A DNA stretch of 64,000 bases from Pseudomonadota bacterium (GCA_023954855.1 JAGSGY010000006.1:1-64000), one strand, 5' to 3'. Counted from the stretch's first letter, positions 7,830-17,891 are shown. Program-made: numbers and translations. The notes: generated from the sequence alone by a model not told the origin.

Positions 7830-10800
7830 CTAAATGCCGCCTTGGGTGCGCACCGTGCTTCGGCCCTGACCTCGGGTGCGCACGTCGATGCGGTAGCCGA
7901 CCCGCTCGGCGATGCCCGAGACGTGGCTGATGATGCCGACTTTCCTGCCCGTGGCCTGCAGGGTGTCGAGGGTATCGAGCACGAGCTGAAGGGTCTGATG
8001 GTCCAGGGTGCCGAAGCCCTCGTCGATAAACAGGCTGTCGATGCGAACGTCCCGTGCCGCCAGCGAGGACAGGCCCAACGCCAGCGCGAGCGAGACCAGG
8101 AAGCTCTCTCCGCCAGACAGGCTGGTCACTGGACGAACGTCGTCGCCCATCTCGGTGTCGAGCACTTGGATCTCGAGGTCCTCGCTCGGCACCCGCTGGA
8201 GGTGGTAGCGTGGCGCAAGCTCGCTCAGATGCGCGTTGGCGTGGGCGAGCAGCGAGTCGAGGGTGAGGGACTGGGCGAACTTCCGCAGCTTGGATCCGTC
8301 GGCGGAGCCAATCAGGTCGTTGAGGGAGATCCATCGCTGGGTGACGGCTGCCTGCGCCTGGAGTCGCACCTCGACTTGCTGGTGCTGCCGCCGCGCAAGG
8401 TCATCGGCCTCGAGTCGTCCACGATGGTGGCCCCAGCTCTGGGTTGCGGTCTCGAGGTTCGCAGCAATGTCCACGACCTGCTTGCGACACGCTTCCGCGT
8501 CGAGGGGGCCTGCCTCGTCGGGCACGGCGGGGGCGGCGGCTTCGAGGCTGGTGAGGCGCTCGCGAAGGGTGTCGCGGCGAGCACGTGTGGCGTCGAGGGC
8601 GATCTTCTCGGCCGAGAGTAGCGCCTGCTCGGCGTGGAGTGCCGCGAGGCCCGGGAGCAGCTGTGCGCGATAGCCGTTCGGATCTAGGCCGGCCTTGAGA
8701 ACCGCGCCGTGGGCCTTCTCGGCGGCCTGGTCTGCGGCAGTCTGCGCAGCCTCGAGGTGGGCCTGGGCGGCAGCACGCTCCTGGGAAATCTGAGAGACCG
8801 TCTCCGCCGTAGAGGCGAGCGCCTTGCTCTGCTCGGTGGCCGCCACGTTTGCGGCGTCTACGAGTCCCTGCAGCTCCGCCGCCGCCTGGTCTACATCGGC
8901 ATGTGCGAGCGCAGATGCTCGCTCAGCCCGGAGGGCGTTGAGTCGCTGTGCGCTCTTGTCGTGCTGCGCGTGAAGCCGCCCTAGCTCGGCTTGCTGCTGG
9001 TCTCGCTTCGATTCGATGGCGGTGATGCTCTCGACCCGCGCGGCGAGGCGCTTGTGGGCCTCTGCGAGTGCAGCGCTCTTGTCCTCCGCGCTCTGCCTCT
9101 GTTCGAGCCAAGGCTGAACGAACTCGGTGGCATGACCGGGGGCGAGCGCTTGCCAGCCAGGTTTGTCGCCGAAGAGGGTCTCGAGGTCCTGGCGGGCCTC
9201 TTCGAACGCACTCTGGGCGCGCTCATGCGCGTCGACGACCGCGGCGTGTCGGGCCTCGGCGGTGTCGAGAGCGGCGCGCTCGATGCGGAGCTTCTCGTCG
9301 AAGCCGAGCGCCGAAGCATGAAGGACCTGGCGCGCTTCGAGGGCCGCTTGCCAGCTCGCGGCGAGGGTCTGGAGCTCGGCCTTCTCGACCTCGATGCGCT
9401 CGTCGAGGGCCGCCGTGAGTGGTTCGCCAAGTCTCCTGATCTGCGCGTCGAGATGCGTCTGCTTAGACCGAAGAGCGGCGCTTGTCGTCGCGACGCGTTC
9501 GACGGCCTCCGTGGCTGCAGACTGCACGGCAGGCAACGACGCCTCGAGCGAAGAGAGCTCGGACTGTAGGGCTTGCAATCGTGCATCGTGCTCGGCGTAG
9601 CGCGTGTGGGCGTCGTGAAGAAGCGAGGCGAAAGGCTCTCCGACGGCGGGGTGGTCTGCGGAGCCACACAGAGGGCAGGGCTCACCCTCGACGAGGAGGT
9701 AGCGCTGGGCGGCGAGGGACTCTGTGGCCTTGGCTCGGTCGTAGGCGTGCTTCGCTTCGTCCCGCTGGGCGGTGGCTACAGGAAGCGCCTGGGTGATTTG
9801 CTGCCGTCGTGCGGTGCCGTCGCGGTGCTGTGTCTCTGCGCGCCGTTGGGTGTCTTCGGCACGGCCTTGCGCTTGCTGGAGCTCGATGACCTCGGTCGTC
9901 AACTTGTGGGCGTCGTCCCGTGTCTGCTCGAGCTCGCGAAGTTTGCGCTCTCGCCTGACCGTGGATGCCTCGTCGGCGCCAGCGACCTGGAGGGCCTCCA
10001 CCGTCGCCTGAGCACGCTGGTGAGCACGCTTGCCTACCTTTGCGTCTTCGTTGAGAACCGAGACGCTCTGTCGCAGACTCTCAAGCCCCTGGGCTGCCTC
10101 GGACAGCTGTTCGGCGGTGGAGGTGCAGCTCGCACCGGAGCGCAGGAGGATCCGGATGGCGCCGGCAAACTGAGTGCGCTCGGCGGCCATGCGGGTGGCG
10201 GTCGGGTGGGCGCTTAGCCAGCTCTCGAGCGCGCTGGCTTCGGCGCGGTCGGACTTGGCCTCGGCGACCAGGCGCTCCGCATTACCCAAAGTCTCTGCGA
10301 GGAGTGCCTGTTGGGCTTCGAGGTCGACTTGCTTCTGGGAATGCGCTGCGGAGTGCGCTCGCAGCTGGCCGTCGAGCACTCTGGCCGCGTCGATGGATGG
10401 CTGTGCGTCGGCCTTGGCTTGGGTGGCTGAAGCGAGCTGGGCCTTTGTCTCGACCTCGGCGGCTTGCGCATGTGCGTGTGCTGCGAGCGCGCCCTGCTCG
10501 CGTCCGCTGATTGCCTCACGCGCGGCGTTTGCGCTCTGCCTCTCGGTCTCGGTCTCGGCCCTTTGGGCCTCGATTGGGGCAACCTCGATCAAGGCTTGCA
10601 CCTGCTTGAGACGGGGAGCGCGTAGGTCCCAGGCTACCTGTGCCGCCTCGACCTGACCTTCGGAAATCTTGAGCGCGGCCCGCTCCCCCTCGACGAGCTC
10701 GTGCCATGCCGCGAGTGCTTGGTAGGCCTCCAGCTCGCTTTGGAGCCGTCGGCGAAGCACGTCTGATGCTGAAGCCGCGTCGCTGAGCGCGGCCCTCTCC

Positions 10801-11495
10801 AGGCTGGTGAGGAGCTGGAGGTCGCGCGAGCTCTGGCGAAGAGTGTCGAGCTTGAGCTCTTCTTCACGCCGGCGCTCGTGGCATCGACTCGACAGCTCGG
10901 CGTACAGCGCCGTCCCGGTCATCTTCTCGAGCAGAGAGGCCCGGTCCTTTCCGCTGGCCTTGAGGAAGGCCGCAAACTCGCCCTGAGCGAGCAACACGGA
11001 GCGGGTGAACTGGTCGAAGGTCAGGCCAAGCTCAGCTTCGATGCGCGAGAGCACGTCGGTCTTGGTGTCGCCAAAAGAGCGGCCGTCTGCGAGCAACTGC
11101 AGACTCATCTGGGCGGCTTGCAGGCGCTGGCTAGGGTCGACCCGGGCGCGGCGAACGGTCCAGCGCGCTCTCCACGCGGTTCCGTTCCGCCCCTCGAAGT
11201 CGACTTCAGCGTAGCCCTCGCCTGTGCCGCGACGCAGCAGAACCCTGGGGTCGCCGTCGCGTAGATCGGCGTCGGGGCCATCGCCGCCGAGCTTGACTCG
11301 AGACCGCCCAGACAGCCTGGGGGTCCGCCCAAACAGGGCAAGGCACATCGCGTCGAGCAGGGTCGACTTGCCGGCCCCCGTGCGACCGGTGATGGCGAAC
11401 AGCCCGGCGCGAGCCAGCACCCCGTGCTGCAAGTCGATGTCGAACTCGCCTGCGAGGCTGGCGAGGTTCTTTCCGCGAATCGCGAGGATCTTCAT
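7830..11495 (-). CDS. sbcC: Exonuclease SbcC (Rad50-like SMC ATPase)
   Basis: A 1221-residue SMC/Rad50-type ATPase. The N-terminus starts MKILAIRGKNLASLAGEF and has Walker A GRTGAGKST near residue 40. Two long Ala/Glu/Arg/Gln-rich coiled coils flank a zinc hook CPLC around residue 605. The C-terminal lobe has the ABC signature LSGGESFLVSLALALGLS and the Walker B/D-loop FIDEGFGTLD. With SbcD it forms an ATP-dependent double-strand-end nuclease that cleaves hairpins and protein-blocked DNA ends. The start overlaps the sbcD stop by 4 nt, so the two are translationally coupled. Length is somewhat above the E. coli protein because the coiled coils are long. Confidence 0.97.
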   Translation of the reverse strand: MKILAIRGKNLASLAGEFDIDLQHGVLARAGLFAITGRTGAGKSTLLDAMCLALFGRTPRLSGRSRVKLGGDGPDADLRDGDPRVLLRRGTGEGYAEVDFEGRNGTAWRARWTVRRARVDPSQRLQAAQMSLQLLADGRSFGDTKTDVLSRIEAELGLTFDQFTRSVLLAQGEFAAFLKASGKDRASLLEKMTGTALYAELSSRCHERRREEELKLDTLRQSSRDLQLLTSLERAALSDAASASDVLRRRLQSELEAYQALAAWHELVEGERAALKISEGQVEAAQVAWDLRAPRLKQVQALIEVAPIEAQRAETETERQSANAAREAISGREQGALAAHAHAQAAEVETKAQLASATQAKADAQPSIDAARVLDGQLRAHSAAHSQKQVDLEAQQALLAETLGNAERLVAEAKSDRAEASALESWLSAHPTATRMAAERTQFAGAIRILLRSGASCTSTAEQLSEAAQGLESLRQSVSVLNEDAKVGKRAHQRAQATVEALQVAGADEASTVRRERKLRELEQTRDDAHKLTTEVIELQQAQGRAEDTQRRAETQHRDGTARRQQITQALPVATAQRDEAKHAYDRAKATESLAAQRYLLVEGEPCPLCGSADHPAVGEPFASLLHDAHTRYAEHDARLQALQSELSSLEASLPAVQSAATEAVERVATTSAALRSKQTHLDAQIRRLGEPLTAALDERIEVEKAELQTLAASWQAALEARQVLHASALGFDEKLRIERAALDTAEARHAAVVDAHERAQSAFEEARQDLETLFGDKPGWQALAPGHATEFVQPWLEQRQSAEDKSAALAEAHKRLAARVESITAIESKRDQQQAELGRLHAQHDKSAQRLNALRAERASALAHADVDQAAAELQGLVDAANVAATEQSKALASTAETVSQISQERAAAQAHLEAAQTAADQAAEKAHGAVLKAGLDPNGYRAQLLPGLAALHAEQALLSAEKIALDATRARRDTLRERLTSLEAAAPAVPDEAGPLDAEACRKQVVDIAANLETATQSWGHHRGRLEADDLARRQHQQVEVRLQAQAAVTQRWISLNDLIGSADGSKLRKFAQSLTLDSLLAHANAHLSELAPRYHLQRVPSEDLEIQVLDTEMGDDVRPVTSLSGGESFLVSLALALGLSSLAARDVRIDSLFIDEGFGTLDHQTLQLVLDTLDTLQATGRKVGIISHVSGIAERVGYRIDVRTRGQGRSTVRTQGGI

Positions 11496-12772
11496 GCGGT
11501 CCCGCTCGGCGCGAAGTTCGGGAACAGCTCGACCTGAACCTCATCGTCGCGGGCGCCCCCACGCACGTCCTCAAGGAGCTCACGGAAGGTCTCGGCGAGC
11601 TCTGGCGACGGCTCGGAGTTGAACTTCTGGGCGTAGCGGCGCGTGAAGACGTCGAAGGGGTCGAGCTCGTCGAGGTGCTCGATCTCGGACGTGTCGGCAA
11701 GCGCTTGGCTCTCGCCCGTGTAGGTGACGCCGAGCGAGACCAGACGCACTTCCTTGAAGGCCAGGGCGGCGTCGACCTCGGCGCGGAGGCCGGGACGCGG
11801 ACCCTCGAGGCGCACGCGTACATCGAGGTACGGGGGGCGCTCGGGGTCGCCGGCAGGAAGGGCCCGCAGTCGGTCGAGAACTTCGTCGACGTCGCCGGGA
11901 CCGTCGGCTGGAATGCGCAGCATCTCAATCCATCGCGGCACGAGCACCGGACGCATCGAGAGAAGGGTGCCTCCGGACAGCTCGAGCAGCACGACCTGGT
12001 GCTCGTAGTTCACCTCGGTCATCGAGAGCGGAATCGGTGACCCGGAGTAGCGGATGTGGTCACGCTCTCCGACGGACTGGGCGCGATGCAGGTGGCCGAG
12101 TGCGGCGTAGGTCACCTCGGGTGGGAAGACATCGTCGGGCAGGGGGTGTTGGTTGCCGCCCAGAACACGGCGCTCGGACTGCTCCGAGAGTTGAGTGCCC
12201 ACCATGTAGCAGTGGCCGGTGGCGATCAGGGCATGGTTTGACTCTCGGCGCTCGGCGGCCGCCGCGAAGATTCCAGCGTAGATCTCGCGCACGCCCTCGA
12301 TCAGCGGATCACCGTGCTCGACGTGAGGAAGGTCGACTTGTCGAAGGAAGGGGACTGCGGCCACCCAGGCCTCGACCTGGTCCTCTGCGTTGTGCAGCGG
12401 GATGATCAGGCGCTCGTGGTCGAGTCCGCCGGGGCGGTGGGGGAGCCCGCCGACGACGTGCACTCCGAAGGCGTCAAGAATGGCCGAGGGGGCGTCGAGG
12501 CGAGCAGCGGAGTCGTGGTTACCGCCGACGATGACGATCTCGAGTTTGGGAAGCCGGCCCTTGACCGCCGCGAGAAACTGGTAGAGCGCCGCTGTTGCGG
12601 AGGCCGGGGGATTGGCGGTGTCGAAGACATCGCCCGCGATGATCAGCGCATCGACTCTCTCAGCGACGAGCAGGTCGGCAAGCCAGACCAAGAAGCGCCC
12701 ATGCTCACTCGATCGAGAGATCGAGCGCAGGGTGTGGCCAAGGTGCCAATCACTGGTGTGAACAATGCGCAT
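11492..12772 (-). CDS. sbcD: Exonuclease SbcD (Mre11-like nuclease)
   Basis: A 426-residue calcineurin-like metallophosphoesterase. All dimetal motifs are visible in order: HTSDWHLGH at the N-terminus, GDVFDTANPP, GGNHDS, the GHCYMVG block and GHLHRAQ. The remaining 200 residues form the capping and C-terminal domain usual for SbcD. It provides the Mn-dependent nuclease site of the SbcCD complex. It is the first gene of the pair and overlaps sbcC at ATGA. The 43 nt to the next minus-strand gene suggest that the ABC ATPase gene upstream could share a transcript, but nothing links their functions. Confidence 0.97.
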   Translation of the reverse strand: MRIVHTSDWHLGHTLRSISRSSEHGRFLVWLADLLVAERVDALIIAGDVFDTANPPASATAALYQFLAAVKGRLPKLEIVIVGGNHDSAARLDAPSAILDAFGVHVVGGLPHRPGGLDHERLIIPLHNAEDQVEAWVAAVPFLRQVDLPHVEHGDPLIEGVREIYAGIFAAAAERRESNHALIATGHCYMVGTQLSEQSERRVLGGNQHPLPDDVFPPEVTYAALGHLHRAQSVGERDHIRYSGSPIPLSMTEVNYEHQVVLLELSGGTLLSMRPVLVPRWIEMLRIPADGPGDVDEVLDRLRALPAGDPERPPYLDVRVRLEGPRPGLRAEVDAALAFKEVRLVSLGVTYTGESQALADTSEIEHLDELDPFDVFTRRYAQKFNSEPSPELAETFRELLEDVRGGARDDEVQVELFPNFAPSGTA

Positions 12773-12815
12773 GCTGGACTGCCTAGCTCACTACGCAGCC
12801 AGAAACTGTCCGTCG

Positions 12816-14615
12816 CTACGCAGATGCGTTCGCGCGGGCTTCGGCTGCTTCAATACGCGCGGCCTGTCGCGAGCGGATGTGGTCCAGGTCGTCGCTCGGA
12901 ATCGCCGAGATCAACTGCTTGGTGTACTCCTCTCGCGGCGCGGCGTAGATGCCGTCGGAGGGGCCCGCTTCGACAATGAGGCCGTTCTGCATCACGCACA
13001 TGACGTCACTCATGAACTTCACGACCGAGAGGTCATGCGAGATGAAGATGTAGGTCAGACCGCGCTTGAGCTGCAGCTCCTTGAGCAGGTTCAGGACCTG
13101 GGCCTGCACCGACACGTCGAGGGCCGACACACTTTCATCGCAGATGATGAACTTGGGCTCGAGCGACAAGGTGCGGGCGATGCAGATGCGCTGGCGCTGT
13201 CCACCCGAGAACTCGTGCGGGTAGCGGCGCAGGTAGGCGGCCGGCAAGCCACACTCTTCGAGGAGCTTGGCAGCGCGTTCCCGGCGCTCTTCGTAGTTGG
13301 CGCCGATGTTGTGCACGATCATCGGCTCGATGATCGCCTGCTCGACGGTCAGACGCGGGTTGAGCGAGGAGTAGGGGTCCTGGAAGATGATCTGCAGGTC
13401 GCGACGGACCTCGCGCAGATCTTCGCCCTTGAGGGGACCGAGCTCCTTGCCCATGAAGGTGACCTTGCCCTCGGTGGGCTCGATGAGCCGCAGGATGGCG
13501 CGTCCGGTGGTGGTCTTGCCGCAGCCCGACTCACCGACGAGTCCGAGGGTCTGGCCCTCGTAGACGTCGAAGCTGATGCCGTCGACCGCCTTGACCCAAG
13601 CGGTCGCCGTCCCGAACAAGGTGTGCTTGGTGGGGAAGTGGACCTTGAGGTTCTCGACCCTAAGCACGGGCTCGCCCTTGCCTTCCGGCATCTTCGGGCG
13701 GCCGCCGTTGCGCAGCTCCTGGTCCCGCTCTTCGGTCATCACCTTTTCGGTGATCACGGCCTCGCCGTCTTCGGTGCTGGTGTCGAGGAAGTCCGAGACC
13801 GTCGGCAGTAGGCGGTACGGGCTGTCGAGTCGCGGACGACAGGCGAGCAGACCGCGGGTGTAGGGGTGCTGCGGGTTCTCGAACACCGAGATGACATCGC
13901 CGTACTCGACCAGCTTGCCGCGGAACATGACCGCGACCTTGTCGGCGATCTCGGCGATGACGCCGAGGTCGTGGGTGATGAACATCATCGACATGCCGCG
14001 CTCGTCGCGAAGCTTGCGGAGCAGGTCGAGGATCTGGGCCTGGATGGTCACGTCGAGTGCGGTCGTTGGCTCGTCGGCGATCAACAGCTGCGGGTTGCAT
14101 GCGAGGGCCATGGCGATCATCACGCGCTGCTTCTGGCCACCCGACATCTCGTGCGGGTAACTGTGGATGCGGTTCTCGGGATCGGGGATGCCGACCTCGT
14201 TGAACAGCTGAATGACCCGCTTCTGCGCTTCGGACTTGCTCACCTTCTGGTGGATCAGGATCGTCTCGGCGACCTGGTCACCGACCCGGATCACCGGGTT
14301 GAGCGAGGTCATCGGCTCCTGGAAGATCATCGCGATCTGGTTGCCGCGGATCTTGTTCATCTCGGAGGAGCTCGCGGTGGCGAGGTCCTTGCCGAGGAAG
14401 CCGATGCTTCCGGAGACGATCTCGGCCGACTCCTTGGGCAGCAGGCGCATGACCGACAGCGAGGTCACGGACTTTCCAGAACCCGACTCGCCGACGACGC
14501 CGAGCGTCTGCCCGGGATCGATGTCGACGGTGATGTTGTCGACGGCCTTTACGGTGCCGGCGTCGGTATGGAAGTAGGTCCGAAGACCCTCGATTTTGAG
14601 TACGGGTGCAGTCAC
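12816..14615 (-). CDS. Fused double ABC ATPase of the dipeptide/oligopeptide transporter type
   Basis: A 599-residue protein with two complete ABC modules. The first has Walker [13 protein letters not shown], signature MSGGQKQRV and Walker [13 protein letters not shown], followed by the C-terminal oligopeptide/dipeptide extension ([12 protein letters not shown]). The second has [22 protein letters not shown] and [12 protein letters not shown]. This is the DppD-DppF fusion seen in YejF/GsiA-type importers, which energise peptide, glutathione or nickel uptake. No permease or binding-protein gene lies nearby, so its partners are encoded elsewhere. In the second Walker B the residue after the catalytic Glu is Ser rather than Pro, a common variant in this family. 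Confidence 0.93.
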   Translation of the reverse strand: MTAPVLKIEGLRTYFHTDAGTVKAVDNITVDIDPGQTLGVVGESGSGKSVTSLSVMRLLPKESAEIVSGSIGFLGKDLATASSSEMNKIRGNQIAMIFQEPMTSLNPVIRVGDQVAETILIHQKVSKSEAQKRVIQLFNEVGIPDPENRIHSYPHEMSGGQKQRVMIAMALACNPQLLIADEPTTALDVTIQAQILDLLRKLRDERGMSMMFITHDLGVIAEIADKVAVMFRGKLVEYGDVISVFENPQHPYTRGLLACRPRLDSPYRLLPTVSDFLDTSTEDGEAVITEKVMTEERDQELRNGGRPKMPEGKGEPVLRVENLKVHFPTKHTLFGTATAWVKAVDGISFDVYEGQTLGLVGESGCGKTTTGRAILRLIEPTEGKVTFMGKELGPLKGEDLREVRRDLQIIFQDPYSSLNPRLTVEQAIIEPMIVHNIGANYEERRERAAKLLEECGLPAAYLRRYPHEFSGGQRQRICIARTLSLEPKFIICDESVSALDVSVQAQVLNLLKELQLKRGLTYIFISHDLSVVKFMSDVMCVMQNGLIVEAGPSDGIYAAPREEYTKQLISAIPSDDLDHIRSRQAARIEAAEARANASA

Positions 14616-14673
14616 GTCGAGGCTCTCCTTCCCGGTGGATGCGGGACCGGAGGCGCATAACGCGGCTGGGCGC

Positions 14674-15333
14674 CTACTCCCAGCTGAACGTCAATGGGTA
14701 CTGAAACAGCTCGCCATCCGGCAGATCGTGCGCGGGGAACTCGGCGAACGCGAGGGTTTCCTGCACGCAGGCGGTGACCTCGTCGGGCAGGCCGCTCGAC
14801 TCCACTTCGACGAGGTCTACCAGGCCGTTGCATCCGACCCGGATCTTCGTCTGCATGCGTCCGGACGTTCCCTGGGGCACGCAGCGGAGCGTGATCGGCA
14901 AGAATGCGTCCATCGAGGCCTTGACCTGACCGTGTGAGAGGCCTGCAGAGGCGACTGCGGCGTCGTCGGCAAGTCCATCACCGGATGGCCCGGCGAGGCA
15001 GGCCTTGGCGGCCGGCATGGCAAGGGCGGTGCCGCCATCTGCGGGCGCGGGCTTGGCCGAGCGGCGCTTGGGCTTGGTCTTGGTGGGCGCTGGGCCCGCA
15101 ACGCTGCTGTGTACGAGCAAGATGTCGCCGACTTCGATGAGGTCCCCCTCGATGCCATTCCAGTCGCGAAGCTCCGCGACGGTGACGCCGTGGGCTGCGG
15201 CGATTTCACCGAGAGTGTCTCCGCGAATCACCGTGTAGCGGATCGTGTCGCCGGCTCCGCCGATCAGGTAGCCGAGACCGAGGCCGACGACGGCAACGAG
15301 CACCAGGGCGAGCCCTCCAACCCACTTCTTCAT
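14674..15333 (-). CDS. LysM membrane-anchored protein with AgmX/TonB-like C-terminal domain
   Basis: A 219-residue protein: one N-terminal membrane anchor (MKKWVGGLALVLVAVVGLGLG), a single LysM domain (RYTVIRGDTLGEIAAAHGVT to VGDILLVHS), a basic Lys/Pro linker, then about 100 residues with LRCVPQGTSGRMQTKIRV and FAEFPAHDLPDGELFQYPL. The last part resembles the C-terminal domain of myxobacterial AgmX/PglI gliding proteins, itself TonB-like. LysM binds peptidoglycan, so it may link the inner membrane to the wall. The start at 15333 follows AGGAGAG; the longer upstream frame has no signal. Divergent from the HEAT lipoprotein gene. Confidence 0.78.
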   Translation of the reverse strand: MKKWVGGLALVLVAVVGLGLGYLIGGAGDTIRYTVIRGDTLGEIAAAHGVTVAELRDWNGIEGDLIEVGDILLVHSSVAGPAPTKTKPKRRSAKPAPADGGTALAMPAAKACLAGPSGDGLADDAAVASAGLSHGQVKASMDAFLPITLRCVPQGTSGRMQTKIRVGCNGLVDLVEVESSGLPDEVTACVQETLAFAEFPAHDLPDGELFQYPLTFSWE

Positions 15334-15463
15334 GCGTCTCTCCTGGGGCACGAGAAATTGACGCGAGCTTGGTTCACTGCGCGCAACGGCCTGCAGCGCG
15401 TGTATCCCGATCGGCGAGGAGTGCCGGACGTGGGTGAGCGGGCCCATTCGAGGCTAGTCCGGC

Positions 15464-15469
15464 TAGACT
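15464..15469 (+). promoter_or_regulatory. Candidate -10 element (TAGACT)
   Basis: TAGACTGC lies 20 nt before the GTG at 15490 and is identical to the octamer before the gene at 3330. No -35 match. Confidence 0.3.
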
Positions 15470-15489
15470 GCGCCGTCCCCGAGGTGTCC

Positions 15490-16623
15490 GTGTTCAAGAA
15501 GTTCCTGATCCCCGCGCTGCTACTCACCGCATGCGAGATTCCGCCTGCGCATGTCGAGCTCTCCAAAGACGTGGACCAGTTCGTCGTTCGCGGCTCATTC
15601 GCCTCTGCCTGTGTGGCCCTCGACAACGAGGACAATGACGACCTGCGGCGGTACACCGCGCGTGTGCTCGAACAGCACCCGGCCGAGCTCGTGGCGAATG
15701 ACTGCATCTGCAATGCGCTCTACGATGCCGAAGCCCACACCTGGGACGCTGCGGTCGCCGATGGCATTCGCGGCAGCAAGCGCGACGACTTCGCGGTCTG
15801 CCTGTCGGGGGCGCTGACCGACGCGGCCATCGAGGATCGCGATCGGGCCGCGGTGCTGCTCGCCGGCATCGGGGCGCGTGACGGCTTCAAGGCCCTCGCC
15901 GAGATCGCCAAGACCGAGCCCGATGCGGGCGTTCGCGCCGCGGCCGTGCGGGGACTTCGGGGAAGCGGCGGCTACTCGGACAGCCTGCTATCGATCCTCA
16001 AGGACGACGCCGAAGGCGAGGTTCGCGCCGCTGCGGCGGAAGCTCTCGAGGGCAGGGACGGCAAGGACGTCGTCAAGGCCCTCGTTCGTGCCGCCAAGCG
16101 CGACGACGATGGCGGCGTGCGCGCCGCTGCGCTCTCTTCCACGGTGAAGCTCAAGCAGCTGTCCACGGACGAGCTGGTCTGCGAACTGATGATCAACGAC
16201 CCCGACGAGCGCGTGCGCGACGCCGCAGTCCGCGCTTTTCACGGTTCCAAGCGGCCGTCCTCCATCGACTGTCTCAAGGAGCGTCTTCTGACCCTTGAAG
16301 AGTCCGAGACGGTGCGCGCATCGACCCTTGCGGCGCTTGGCGCGTCGCCGCGCGATGAGGCTGCGCTAGCGCTGTGCGACTCGATCGGCCCGTTCCTGCG
16401 TCACTACGTCAAGGACAAGCTCCAGGACGACACGCCGGCCAGCAACATCATCGAAACGCAGAACAATCGGGACTGGGACCGCTCCTACGACTGCGTCATG
16501 AAGGCGAAGCGTCAGGGCGGGTACTCTTGTTACGCACGGCATCACTTGGGTGTCTGGGTCAAAAAGCTGGGCGGCAACGCATCGACGCCTTGGTGTCCCG
16601 GCATGGTCAAGGTGGCGAGGTAG
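15490..16623 (+). CDS. HEAT-repeat lipoprotein
   Basis: A 377-residue protein with the lipoprotein signal MFKKFLIPALLLTAC. From about residue 110 it has consecutive HEAT-like helical repeats of about 31 residues (GFKALAEIAKTEPDAGVRAA, DSLLSILKDDAEGEVRAAA, DVVKALVRAAKRDDDGGVRAA, DELVCELMINDPDERVRDAA). Each ends in the (G/E)VRAAA-type turn of PBS-lyase/HEAT modules that serve as protein-binding scaffolds. The C-terminal 80 residues contain four cysteines. GTG at 15490 is chosen because GAGG precedes it and the signal peptide starts there; the longer upstream frame would disrupt the signal. The next gene begins 2 nt after the stop. Confidence 0.8.
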   Translation: MFKKFLIPALLLTACEIPPAHVELSKDVDQFVVRGSFASACVALDNEDNDDLRRYTARVLEQHPAELVANDCICNALYDAEAHTWDAAVADGIRGSKRDDFAVCLSGALTDAAIEDRDRAAVLLAGIGARDGFKALAEIAKTEPDAGVRAAAVRGLRGSGGYSDSLLSILKDDAEGEVRAAAAEALEGRDGKDVVKALVRAAKRDDDGGVRAAALSSTVKLKQLSTDELVCELMINDPDERVRDAAVRAFHGSKRPSSIDCLKERLLTLEESETVRASTLAALGASPRDEAALALCDSIGPFLRHYVKDKLQDDTPASNIIETQNNRDWDRSYDCVMKAKRQGGYSCYARHHLGVWVKKLGGNASTPWCPGMVKVAR

Positions 16624-16625
16624 GC

Positions 16626-17066
16626 ATGGCAACGCTCACCGAGACGCTTCAGGACGCGACCCGAAAGGCCGCCATCGTCACCGACGGCGCTCGCATGGTC
16701 GATGAAGAGGTGGCCTCCCGAGGAGGCATGAAGGGCATGGCCCTGCGCGCTGGCTACAAGACCGTCAAGCGCCTGAAGCCAGGCATCATCGAGGCGGCGC
16801 TGAACTCGCTCATTCCAGAGTTCGCACCGGCCGTGGACCCTTTCTACGCGAAGGGCGTCGAGTCCGGCAATGTCGATGCGTACTTCAAGAGTCACTCCAG
16901 CGCGATTGCCGACGCGCTGCTCGGCGTGACCGACGCCCGGGCGCAGCGTGCCGAGAACCGCGTGATGAAGAAGGTCTACCGGTCGTTGCGCGGGCAAGCC
17001 AAGACCAACGTCGAGCAGTCATTGCCGCGGCTTGCGGAGCTGATTCAGCGGCACGTCACCGTCTAG
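16626..17066 (+). CDS. Conserved small helical protein (possibly DUF6918)
   Basis: A 146-residue soluble, mostly helical protein. The blocks SRGGMKGMALRAGYKTVKRLKPGII and LNSLIPEFAPAVDPFYAK resemble, from memory, the DUF6918 family found in Actinobacteria and Myxococcota; I could not check this. No catalytic motif, signal peptide or membrane segment is visible. It starts 2 nt after the HEAT lipoprotein stop, and SD AGGTAGGC overlaps that stop, so the two are likely co-translated. Cytosolic function unknown. Confidence 0.75.
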   Translation: MATLTETLQDATRKAAIVTDGARMVDEEVASRGGMKGMALRAGYKTVKRLKPGIIEAALNSLIPEFAPAVDPFYAKGVESGNVDAYFKSHSSAIADALLGVTDARAQRAENRVMKKVYRSLRGQAKTNVEQSLPRLAELIQRHVTV

Positions 17067-17168
17067 GGCAGGCTCCGCCGTGCCTCGGGGGGCTGCATTA
17101 CAGCCGAAGGGCCGCGCGGGGTAGCATTCTGACGTGGTGGGTGAACGCCCAGTACGCGGAGGATGCTG

Positions 17169-17891
17169 ATGGCCAAGAAGCCCGGTTTCACAGTGCAGGT
17201 TCGCCATGATGGCGGAGCCGCAGGCTCTGTGCGTTTCCAGGTGCACGACAAGGTGCGCGCCACGCTGGCCTTTCCGGGACACTCGGAGCAGGCACCCTCG
17301 CCGGCGGGCACCGTCGAAGATCTCGATCTGGATTCGCTGCGCGCCGGTCGCTTCATCCGCGTCGACGAGGAGGGGCGCCGTCGCTCTTACCAGCTCTCGA
17401 GGCTCGACCGGACCAACCTACTCGCGGTGGGGGCCGAGGACTGGCACTCGCTCTCCGAGCGCAACGATGGCGGCTTCCGCTATCTGATGCTTCCCGAGAC
17501 TGCACGCCCTGCAGCGGTGGCTTCCGTGCAGCTCTCTGCTGCCGCCAAGCCGGCTCCGGCACGAGGGGCAGGCTTGCGTGCCCGTGCGATGGCCGCCGGT
17601 CGGACCATGCCTCCAACCCCCGCACCGGCGCTTCGGGCCCCAGCACCAAAGCCACCCAAGGCACGGCCCACTGCGGTCGCGTCGACGCGTCCCATCGCCA
17701 CCGAGCTCGCCGACAAGGCGCTAGCCGAACTCGGGCGAGACGAGGCCATCTCTAGGCTTGGCGCAGCCTATACGGAGCTTGGGGCGTTGCGGCAGGAAGC
17801 GGCGGATCTTCAGGCGCGTCTCGAGGCGTCGCGTCAGCGGGAGGCCGATCTCATCGAGGTGCTTGGCCGATGGCAGAGTAGGTCGAGATGA
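17169..17891 (+). CDS. Unknown protein with C-terminal coiled coil
   Basis: A 240-residue cytosolic protein in three parts. Residues 1-110 form a compact beta-rich domain (FTVQVRHDGGAAGSVRFQV, TLAFPGHSEQ, FIRVDEEGRRRSYQLSRL). Residues 115-175 are a low-complexity Ala/Pro/Arg linker. The last 50 residues are a predicted coiled coil (LGALRQEAADLQARLEASRQ). The start at 17169 is preferred over the ATG at 17163 because GGAGG ends at 17162. The beta domain has a passing similarity to PilZ-type c-di-GMP modules but lacks RxxxR and D/NxSxxG, so I do not assign it. It sits just ahead of the FIST/kinase pair. Confidence 0.7.
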   Translation: MAKKPGFTVQVRHDGGAAGSVRFQVHDKVRATLAFPGHSEQAPSPAGTVEDLDLDSLRAGRFIRVDEEGRRRSYQLSRLDRTNLLAVGAEDWHSLSERNDGGFRYLMLPETARPAAVASVQLSAAAKPAPARGAGLRARAMAAGRTMPPTPAPALRAPAPKPPKARPTAVASTRPIATELADKALAELGRDEAISRLGAAYTELGALRQEAADLQARLEASRQREADLIEVLGRWQSRSR

